27,417 nt of DNA from an uncultured Candidatus Saccharibacteria bacterium. GTDB lineage: Bacteria; Patescibacteriota; Saccharimonadia; Saccharimonadales; Saccharimonadaceae. Position 1 is the stretch's first letter. Each line of letters opens with the position of its first letter. A program made the translations under genes and the position numbers. The DNA lies in assembly GCA_938038145.1 (NCBI GenBank), contig CALHQU010000038.1, forward strand, positions 1 to 27,417. The letters run 5' to 3'. Below, piece after piece: positions 7,062 through 13,630 of this stretch. Below the pieces are notes generated by a model. That model did not search any database. It was given only the letters and a program-made list of their open reading frames with translations, and was not told where the DNA came from.

Positions 7062-9998
7062 TTAATATCTTGGCGGCAATTCACGAACATTCATCGTACT
7101 AATCGCGCCAGTGTTCCGGTAATTATTGTAAGCCCAAATATAAGTATCCGCTCTTAGGTTAATGATTTCTGCTGGAGTTCCTGGATGCATATTTGGATCA
7201 TTCTTTGCAGATGAAGCATGCTTTCCACCGTATGTTCGCCGCAAGAACAATTGTCCAGTTTTAATTGGCCCGTTGATTTTCAATTGCTTGCCACAAGAAA
7301 CATCAGAAACTCCACTCAGCCAATCTCCAGCGCGAATTACTACGCCACAAGTACTAACATATCCATCTTTCTGAGTAATCAACCAAGCATTCACCTCTCT
7401 AACCGAAGGCTCTATAATAATATTCTTCGCGTAGATAATTAGTTGTGGCAATTGGCGCACATCATTCGTGTCTGCGTATAGCAAATCACCCGAAATCCTA
7501 ACTACGCCCGAGGACCTTATGACTATGCTCTTGCCTACACTTAATTTTGACCCCGTTAAGGTTGCGTTTCCAGCATTATATTCACCCGAAGCTAGACTAT
7601 TCACATCTACATTGCCAGAGATATTACCTCTCGTCCCACCAACCGACGGTAAAGTAAAATTGTCTGGAACTGAACTGGTGCTACTGAAATTACCAAACTT
7701 TGGAGTATTAGCAAAAGTTAATTTGTTGTAATCGCGTGGATTTACACCCGAGCGACCATTAAATGATGATGACAATCCAGCCCCTGAAGCTGATTCAGCA
7801 TTACCATTGGCAATAATTCCATATTCACCCCAGGAGCCATACATATTCTGATAAGTACGATCCATTGTATACGATAGCGATATATCACTAATCACCAAAC
7901 CCATATGAGACGGGTTGGACTTAACATAAATATCAATCACATTTCCATCTCCATACAAAACAGTACCTGGTTTCATTTCGGCAGTAAATCGAGAACCAGA
8001 CGTAAACCCTGGAAGCGCCCAACCTTTATGTTGTACACCACTAGACGTGCCTCCTGCATTTCCTACGGTATCCATTTCATAGCCGTTTATTTTTACTCTG
8101 ACATAATTATCGGCAGCACCAGCAAAATTAATACTCAATTTTTTAGCATTTTTTAACTCTTTCAATTCAACATTTTTTAACCTAAAAACATAAGTATTTC
8201 CGCACTCCAACATCTTCGAATCAGTGACAAAAAGACATTTTTTTATGGATGGGTCTGGTTTGTCGTCGGAATAAGTGTGACGTCCATAGCTATTAATACT
8301 AATCCACTTTGCATTCGGAATCTCATCCCAAACACCCTGATGACAATATGGACTACTCGAAATAATTGGAGACTTTCCCACCAAGTTTTTATCAGCTATA
8401 GCATCACACGGAAGAAAACCCTCACGTTGATGAAGTCCGCTTCCATCACGCCACCAAGTCGTTACGGCAGTTCTCGCTTCATATTCATTAGTTAGGTTAT
8501 TCGCATTACCTCGGCAATTTGGCAGATCTTCGACTGTATTGGTGGATTTATTATACGCCCTTTGATTGCCATTACCTCCGTATGAATCTTCCGAACAAAT
8601 TATTGACCAATGTTTATCCGACTTATCACCATCTTTATATCCATAATTACTAGAATTAACAACCTTATCTCCTTTAAGAATATTACCGTTTCTATCTAAA
8701 CCCGTACCCCATAGTCCCATTGATTGCATCGTAGGTTTGTCTACAATAGTCTGACTATCTGGTCCAATGATAGTATTAGATGTCGTACTGGTAATTACAT
8801 CTTTATCTGTTTTTATATCTCCACCCCAAACCTGAACTTTTGGCCTCTTTGAAGTTTTGACACACTTAATCGCATACCTAAAATCTGTCGAAGAAACCAG
8901 ACCATTATAACCACTGACCATCGCAACATAACATAAACTGTCATTTGAGTTCAATTTCACACCTCCAAGCGTGTCGGTAGCATTAGTCGCAATTGTCGTT
9001 AATCCAACATTAAGCTGGTTATTTCCACCATTGCCGATAATCTCTTTACATGTACTACCGTCAATATTCAGCTCCCTATGTTGCTCTTTTATCAATCGCA
9101 CAACCGCACACGACCAATCATGAGTCGTTCCGCTTGCTAATGAAATTGATGTTCCATCCATACTCGAAACTTCTGTGTCCCGAGAAATAAACCTAGCAAG
9201 CGCATACGCAGAGCCTTGCGTTTTAGCTGGTCCTTTATTACTTAAACCAGCATTTATACCATCAACACTAGTGGCGCTTTCTGCGTTAATGTAATCTGAA
9301 TTGACGTTCACTGAAGGTTCGACATCATAATCATATGGCACCTCAACGCAAGCATAAGATGAATATGTCCAACCAGCAGTTGATCGAGCACTCCCCTTAC
9401 TCCAATAAACTCGCTGACAAATGCGCTTTCCCATATCCTCTTTCTTGATGACTCGCGTATACATAAATTTTTTTTCTCCAAGCTCGCCATGAAGATCTTC
9501 CAATCGAGATTTACCATTCAGCGCCTCCATAGAGGTAGTGAGATAATCCGCTGGGTTATATTTACGAATCCAAGCATAATCGCTCCATTTAGATTTATTC
9601 TCAAATTTCGCAGAACGTTCACTATGCCAAGCGCCTCGCCCGTTTAAGCTCGTATCGCTATCTATTGGCTGATTCGTTCTTAGATCAAAGACATCTTGTT
9701 GAACACCAACTATAACATCATCCGTAGGACCGTTCTGAACACGAATACCATGCCACCAGTCGACAGTATCGCCGGGCTTTACATTCCTTAATCTATTCGG
9801 CCCACTCTTCCAATCAGAGCCGTAATTTTCAGCGTCTGCCGAATTAAAATTCTTAGTTACCCAAGATTCACCCCATAAAGTCCAATTTGATGAACTTGGC
9901 GCCGCATACGTATAGATAAAAAAAGCCGTTACCGAAATAGCCAAAGCCACTACTATTGCCAGCATGCCCACCTTAGGCAATGAGTATTTTCTTCTCAT
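7062..9998 (-). CDS. Large membrane-anchored, cysteine-paired surface protein, probable adhesin or pilus-associated factor
   Basis: The 978-residue product has a basic N terminus and one hydrophobic segment (about 10-32), with no C-terminal anchor and no LPxTG motif, so nearly all of it should lie outside the cell. The ectodomain is rich in Ser, Asn, Gly, Trp and Tyr. It holds 14 cysteines in seven successive close pairs (194/217, 297/317, 356/379, 468/495, 531/552, 588/599, 884/902), suggesting local disulphides. Residues about 600-715 look like a beta-sandwich; about 795-870 (GNVDVNSLASGEYNAGNATL onward) resemble a repetitive beta-helix. It ends RELPPRY. I do not recognise a named family. 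Position just upstream of pilM and the extracellular design suggest host contact. It has its own extended -10 promoter 7 nt before the ATG. Confidence 0.85.
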   Translation of the reverse strand: MRRKYSLPKVGMLAIVVALAISVTAFFIYTYAAPSSSNWTLWGESWVTKNFNSADAENYGSDWKSGPNRLRNVKPGDTVDWWHGIRVQNGPTDDVIVGVQQDVFDLRTNQPIDSDTSLNGRGAWHSERSAKFENKSKWSDYAWIRKYNPADYLTTSMEALNGKSRLEDLHGELGEKKFMYTRVIKKEDMGKRICQRVYWSKGSARSTAGWTYSSYACVEVPYDYDVEPSVNVNSDYINAESATSVDGINAGLSNKGPAKTQGSAYALARFISRDTEVSSMDGTSISLASGTTHDWSCAVVRLIKEQHRELNIDGSTCKEIIGNGGNNQLNVGLTTIATNATDTLGGVKLNSNDSLCYVAMVSGYNGLVSSTDFRYAIKCVKTSKRPKVQVWGGDIKTDKDVITSTTSNTIIGPDSQTIVDKPTMQSMGLWGTGLDRNGNILKGDKVVNSSNYGYKDGDKSDKHWSIICSEDSYGGNGNQRAYNKSTNTVEDLPNCRGNANNLTNEYEARTAVTTWWRDGSGLHQREGFLPCDAIADKNLVGKSPIISSSPYCHQGVWDEIPNAKWISINSYGRHTYSDDKPDPSIKKCLFVTDSKMLECGNTYVFRLKNVELKELKNAKKLSINFAGAADNYVRVKINGYEMDTVGNAGGTSSGVQHKGWALPGFTSGSRFTAEMKPGTVLYGDGNVIDIYVKSNPSHMGLVISDISLSYTMDRTYQNMYGSWGEYGIIANGNAESASGAGLSSSFNGRSGVNPRDYNKLTFANTPKFGNFSSTSSVPDNFTLPSVGGTRGNISGNVDVNSLASGEYNAGNATLTGSKLSVGKSIVIRSSGVVRISGDLLYADTNDVRQLPQLIIYAKNIIIEPSVREVNAWLITQKDGYVSTCGVVIRAGDWLSGVSDVSCGKQLKINGPIKTGQLFLRRTYGGKHASSAKNDPNMHPGTPAEIINLRADTYIWAYNNYRNTGAISTMNVRELPPRY

Positions 9999-10005
9999 GC
10001 TTACA

Positions 10006-10035
10006 ATTATATCAAAGATTACGCAGATGATATAA
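10006..10035 (-). promoter_or_regulatory. Leaderless promoter of the 978-residue surface protein gene
   Basis: The minus strand carries an extended -10 TGATATAAT (10014-10006) with only 7 nt to the ATG at 9998, so the transcript should begin at or within two bases of the start codon. A weak -35 TTATAT (10035-10030) lies 18 nt upstream and overlaps the -10 of the opposing ychF promoter. Confidence 0.68.
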
Positions 10036-10036
10036 T
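10007..10036 (+). promoter_or_regulatory. Leaderless promoter of ychF
   Basis: Extended -10 TGATATAAT at 10028-10036 is followed by exactly 6 nt and then the ATG at 10043, so +1 is predicted to be the A of ATG. The weak -35 TTATAT (10007-10012) lies at 18 nt spacing inside the opposing -10 box. The two extended -10 boxes form a perfect 9-bp inverted repeat about 10021. Confidence 0.7.
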
Positions 10037-10042
10037 AAATAT

Positions 10043-11122
10043 ATGAGTTTATCTATTGGAATCGTTGGTTTACCAAATGTTGGCAAGTCGACACTTTTTA
10101 ACGCTTTAACAAATAACGACATTTTGGCGGCTAATTATCCGTTTGCGACAATCGAGCCGAACACAGGAATTGTTCCCGTGCCAGATAATCGCCTGCAAAT
10201 TTTAGCCGATCTTTATCATACGCAAAAAATTATTCCAGCCACCGTCACTTTCGTCGATATCGCTGGGCTGGTTGCTGGCGCATCTAAGGGTGAAGGTTTG
10301 GGCAATAAGTTTCTACACAACATCAGAGAGTGTGACGCAATTGTTCATGTTGTTCGTGCGTTCGAAAATTCAAAAATTTTGCGCCATGATGAAGCACCGA
10401 TTGATCCTAAGAAAGACATTGAGGTTATAAATACCGAGCTGATTCTGGCTGATTTGCAAACCCTTGAAAAACGCCTGCCCCAGCTTCAAAAAGAAGCCAA
10501 AGCAAATCCAAAAGCTCGCCAAAAAGTTGAATATCTACAGTCTTTAATCGACAATTTACAAAAAGGCGTACCAATTTCCGCCCTGTCAGATGTGGATTTT
10601 GAGGTAATTTCCGATCTGCACCTCCTTACCGCCAAACCTGTCATTTACGCATTTAACGTTGACGAGGAAGGATTGAACAATTCCGATCTACAGAGCCAAT
10701 TGACCGAACTCGTAAGTCCCGCAAAAACCGTCTTTGTCTGCGCAAAACTGGAAGAAGAATTGAAGGGTTTATCTGAAAATGACGCCAAAGAGTTATTAGA
10801 AAGCTACGGCGTCAAGGAAACTGGACTCGCTAAACTTATTCACGCAGCCTACGATACGCTCGGACTACAAAGCTACTTAACTGCGGGCGAAAAAGAAGTT
10901 CGCGCTTGGACAATTCACAAGGGCTGGACTGCACCGCAAGCCGCGGGCGTTATTCACTCGGATTTTGAGCGCGGATTTATTGCCGCACAAATTGTCGATT
11001 TTAACGATTTAGTCGCAGCGGGATCGGAAGTTAAGGCTCGTGAAAACGGCAAAATTCGCACCGAAGGAAAAACCTACGTCATGCAGCCAAACGACGTCGT
11101 TGAATTTAGGTTTAACGTTTAG
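10043..11122 (+). CDS. ychF: YchF, redox-regulated Obg-family ATPase
   Basis: A full-length 359-residue YchF/OLA1 protein. Walker A is GLPNVGKST (9-17), followed by switch region [10 protein letters not shown], the G3 motif [17 protein letters not shown] (from about 72), and a C-terminal TGS domain (about 275-357, containing [16 protein letters not shown] and ending [10 protein letters not shown]). The G4 position reads NVDE, the NxxE type that makes YchF prefer ATP over GTP. It binds ribosomes and is linked to stress responses and translation accuracy. It is one of few plus-strand genes here, is a single-gene unit, and its last 11 nt overlap the end of tlyA on the other strand. Confidence 0.97.
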   Translation: MSLSIGIVGLPNVGKSTLFNALTNNDILAANYPFATIEPNTGIVPVPDNRLQILADLYHTQKIIPATVTFVDIAGLVAGASKGEGLGNKFLHNIRECDAIVHVVRAFENSKILRHDEAPIDPKKDIEVINTELILADLQTLEKRLPQLQKEAKANPKARQKVEYLQSLIDNLQKGVPISALSDVDFEVISDLHLLTAKPVIYAFNVDEEGLNNSDLQSQLTELVSPAKTVFVCAKLEEELKGLSENDAKELLESYGVKETGLAKLIHAAYDTLGLQSYLTAGEKEVRAWTIHKGWTAPQAAGVIHSDFERGFIAAQIVDFNDLVAAGSEVKARENGKIRTEGKTYVMQPNDVVEFRFNV

Positions 11123-11834
11123 TTAATTTCAATTTGTAAAATCGCTCGAGATTGCCCTTACTGCCAGCTACTTCACTGTCTTTTTTATCTAAAACGACAA
11201 AATATTTCCTTGCCCAATCTTCAAAGTCAGACAAAATCTGTCGACGAACTTTATCGTTTTTAATAATTCCCTTATTAACCTGATGCCGCCCCGCTTCGAA
11301 TTGAGGTTTCACCATAGCAATTAAAACAGTACTGCTATTCATCAAATTCTCTGCCACGTGAGGCAGAATTTCCCTCAGAGATATAAACGACACATCGCCC
11401 ACGATAATATCAATTGCCTCCTCTGCATAAAAATCACGAATATCGGTCTTTTCGTGAAGAACAATTTTTGGATTCGGCCTCAAACTTGGATGGAGCTGAT
11501 CCGTTCCAACATCAACAGCAAATACCTTTTTGGCGCCATGACGCAGCGAATAGTCAGTAAATCCGCCTGTACTCGAACCAATATCTAAGACCGTTTTATC
11601 CTGAAAATTAAGATGAAAATACTCTGCCACGCTTGCTAGTTTTAAGCCAGCTCGCGAAACGTAAGTTTCCTTCTTCTCGAGCTTTATCTCGTCCGAATCA
11701 GATACCATAGTTCCTGATTTCTGGACAATTTTCTTATTCAAAAAAACATAGCCCAGGCGAATAAAATTATCCGCCTGAGATCTTGTTGTCGCCAAACCAC
11801 GCTCGACCAGAGCTTTATCTAATCGCTGTTTCAT
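11112..11834 (-). CDS. tlyA: TlyA family rRNA 2'-O-methyltransferase
   Basis: The 240-residue protein joins an N-terminal S4 RNA-binding domain (about 3-62, opening RLDKALVERGL) to an FtsJ-like SAM methyltransferase. The SAM loop is VLDIGSSTGGFTD (82-94). The catalytic K-D-K-E set can be traced to Lys in SRAGLKL, Asp in GDVSFIS, Lys in MVKPQFEAG and Glu in GSKGNLERF. Relatives methylate ribose of 16S and sometimes 23S rRNA, which sets capreomycin sensitivity; some were annotated as haemolysins. It follows efp by 9 nt with no clear ribosome-binding site, so translation probably couples to efp. Confidence 0.93.
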   Translation of the reverse strand: MKQRLDKALVERGLATTRSQADNFIRLGYVFLNKKIVQKSGTMVSDSDEIKLEKKETYVSRAGLKLASVAEYFHLNFQDKTVLDIGSSTGGFTDYSLRHGAKKVFAVDVGTDQLHPSLRPNPKIVLHEKTDIRDFYAEEAIDIIVGDVSFISLREILPHVAENLMNSSTVLIAMVKPQFEAGRHQVNKGIIKNDKVRRQILSDFEDWARKYFVVLDKKDSEVAGSKGNLERFYKLKLTKR

Positions 11835-11843
11835 TAAATAGGA

Positions 11844-12404
11844 CTATTTCTTTCGCTCGCGATATTCGCCAGTGGATGTGTCAACGCTAATAATATCACC
11901 CTGCTTGATAAATGCTGGAACTTTGACAACTAGCCCTGTCTCCAAAGTAGCGTCTTTTAACACAGATGAAGTCGTATCACCCTTAACCACATCTTCCGTG
12001 TAGGTAACTTCCAGATATTTATTCTTTGGTAGTTCAACGTTAATCACTCGACCGTCGAAGAATTGAAGGCTTAATTCATCGCCTTCTTTCAGGTATTTAC
12101 TAGCGTCATCCACGATTTCCGCAGCCAGCTCAAATTGCTCAAAGCTAGTCGGATCCATGAAATAGAACTTGTCGCCGTCGTTATACAAATATTGCGCAGT
12201 TTTATTATTTACTTCCGCAGCTTCAATTCGCTCTTGACCCTTGAAAGTCTTTGGAATAACACTTCCGTCAATTAGGTTTTTCAATTTCACGTTAACAATC
12301 GAACCGCCACGACCCATAACTTTTTGGCCGTACTCTACGACGCGATATGGCTTGCCGTCAATTTGACAAACTACGCCCTTTTTCAAATCAGTTGGCTGAT
12401 ACAT
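11844..12404 (-). CDS. efp: Elongation factor P
   Basis: A full-length 186-residue EF-P with three beta-barrel domains: KOW-like domain I (1-64), OB domain II (about 65-128, with LYNDGDKFYFMDPTSFEQ) and domain III ending in the conserved GDIISVDTSTGEYRERKK. It rescues ribosomes stalled at polyproline, reaching the P-site tRNA with the tip of a domain I loop. The tip reads VMGRGGS, giving Arg32 where E. coli has a modified lysine (position 34). Arg32 is the type rhamnosylated by EarP in some proteobacteria; no modification gene is in this window. A strong Shine-Dalgarno GGAAAGGAG precedes the ATG. Proline-rich proteins are encoded nearby (22398 and the DHH tail), plausible clients. Confidence 0.97.
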   Translation of the reverse strand: MYQPTDLKKGVVCQIDGKPYRVVEYGQKVMGRGGSIVNVKLKNLIDGSVIPKTFKGQERIEAAEVNNKTAQYLYNDGDKFYFMDPTSFEQFELAAEIVDDASKYLKEGDELSLQFFDGRVINVELPKNKYLEVTYTEDVVKGDTTSSVLKDATLETGLVVKVPAFIKQGDIISVDTSTGEYRERKK

Positions 12405-12421
12405 ATTTTCTCCTTTCCAAT

Positions 12422-12462
12422 AAAATATCTCGCTGCCAAATATGTAATAGCAACGAGATATT
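12422..12462 (-). terminator. Hairpin after rpsR, probable terminator or attenuator before efp
   Basis: Arms 12424-12436 and 12450-12462 pair over 13 positions (twelve Watson-Crick, one G-U) around a 13-nt loop. On the minus strand the stem runs into a short T-rich tail (TTTT, then ATTGG). It can end the rpsF-ssb-rpsR transcript, or partly reduce readthrough into efp, which has no other visible promoter. Confidence 0.6.
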
Positions 12463-12477
12463 GCGCATTAAACGTTC

Positions 12478-12675
12478 CTAGTTGCTAGTAACAAATGGCA
12501 ACAAAGCCAAGTGGCGAGCACGCTTAATTGCTACTGCCAAGCTTCGCTGCTGTTTTTCGCTCAAACCAGTCTTGCTGATTGGCTCGATTTGACCGTAAAC
12601 ATTGATGTAACGTTGCAAAGTTTTTACGTCTTTATAGTCAAAAATAATCGGTGGATTTTTCTTCAATTGTGCCAT
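12478..12675 (-). CDS. rpsR: Ribosomal protein bS18
   Basis: The 65-residue product has the S18 core: IDYKDV-like [13 protein letters not shown], then [19 protein letters not shown] and the basic helix [16 protein letters not shown]. It binds bS6 on the platform of the small subunit. It has none of the zinc-binding cysteines seen in some S18 paralogues. AAGGAG lies 7 nt before the ATG. The order rpsF, ssb, rpsR is one of the most conserved in bacteria, and the gap to ssb is only 13 nt. Confidence 0.97.
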   Translation of the reverse strand: MAQLKKNPPIIFDYKDVKTLQRYINVYGQIEPISKTGLSEKQQRSLAVAIKRARHLALLPFVTSN

Positions 12676-12688
12676 TTTAATCTCCTTA

Positions 12689-13111
12689 TTAGAATGGAAT
12701 TTCGCTTAGGTCAATTGGCTTATCGTCAATTTCCGTTACGACTTCCTCTTTTTTAGTAGTCTTTGGTACTGTAGAACCTGAATTGTCGCCGCTTGGACCG
12801 TCTAAGAACGTTACGTCCGAAGCAGTAACTTCAATTCGACTCTGCCTTTTACCAGTATCCTTATCTTCCCAGCTATCCTGTCGCAGTCGTCCTTGGATTA
12901 AAACCCGACGACCTTTGCTTAGATATTGCATTACCAAATCACCAAGTTTATCCCAGGCTGTGATATTGAAAAAGTCAGCCTGATCGTCTTGAGATTGTCG
13001 ATCAACAGCGATACTAAAACTAACTACGTTCTTGCCAGAAGCAGTTGTTCGCTGTTCTGGATCACGTGTCAATCTACCCAACAAAATCACTTGATTGATA
13101 CTTCGTGCCAT
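12689..13111 (-). CDS. ssb: Single-stranded DNA-binding protein
   Basis: A 140-residue SSB with the OB fold (about 4-105: [15 protein letters not shown], then [10 protein letters not shown], then [20 protein letters not shown], then [16 protein letters not shown]), a short disordered linker and the acidic C-terminal tip DLSEIPF, which recruits repair and replication partners. It coats single-stranded DNA as a tetramer. It lies between rpsF and rpsR as in most bacteria. The ribosome-binding site is GAGGGGAT. Confidence 0.97.
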   Translation of the reverse strand: MARSINQVILLGRLTRDPEQRTTASGKNVVSFSIAVDRQSQDDQADFFNITAWDKLGDLVMQYLSKGRRVLIQGRLRQDSWEDKDTGKRQSRIEVTASDVTFLDGPSGDNSGSTVPKTTKKEEVVTEIDDKPIDLSEIPF

Positions 13112-13146
13112 ATTCTATCCCCTCTTTCACCTTACGGTAGTTAGGC

Positions 13147-13500
13147 TTATTTACTTGATTCGCTTGAATCAGATTCTTCGTTGCGTGCTTTTTGCTCGCT
13201 TAATGCTTGACGAGTTTTTTCATCAGTTTTTACCAATAGGTAACGCAAAACTTCATCAGTAATATTAAGCGTGTTTGAAATCTTCAATAAAGCTGGTGCC
13301 GGCAATTTAACCTCAAAACAAACGTAAACTGCAAAATCTTCACGCTTGATTGTGTAGGCTAATTTTTTCTTGCCCCAGTTATCTTCTTTAGTAATTTCAC
13401 CACCGTTAGCAGTGATCAAACCACGTACCTTATCCAACGCTGAATCTAGATTAGCCTCTAAATCCGGGTGAATAAGAACGGTTAGTTCGTATTCGTTCAT
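13147..13500 (-). CDS. rpsF: Ribosomal protein bS6
   Basis: The 117-residue product begins MNEYELTVLIHPDLE and contains GGEITKEDNWGKKKLAYTIK, the standard S6 ferredoxin-like fold, with a Ser/Glu-rich C-terminal tail. The start at 13500 is chosen over an in-frame ATG seven codons upstream (13521) because AGAGGAGG lies 4 nt before it and the family begins there. It is the first gene of the rpsF-ssb-rpsR operon, with a leader of about 65 nt in which bS6:bS18 autoregulation would be expected. Confidence 0.97.
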   Translation of the reverse strand: MNEYELTVLIHPDLEANLDSALDKVRGLITANGGEITKEDNWGKKKLAYTIKREDFAVYVCFEVKLPAPALLKISNTLNITDEVLRYLLVKTDEKTRQALSEQKARNEESDSSESSK

Positions 13501-13572
13501 GTTTCCTCCTCTGGAATCCATTTACGGATGCTTATGCTGTCTCACACAAGCTTAGGTTAATATTCAATTGCT

Positions 13573-13602
13573 ATTATATCACTAAACAGCCAATATTGCC
13601 AA
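13573..13602 (-). promoter_or_regulatory. Promoter of the rpsF operon
   Basis: On the minus strand TTGGCA (13602-13597), an 18-nt spacer and the extended -10 TGATATAAT (TATAAT at 13578-13573). Predicted start near 13566, giving a leader of about 65 nt, long for this window, which leaves room for ribosomal-protein feedback. Confidence 0.65.
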
Positions 13603-13630
13603 TCTTACCACTGATAAATCATAGCAATCG

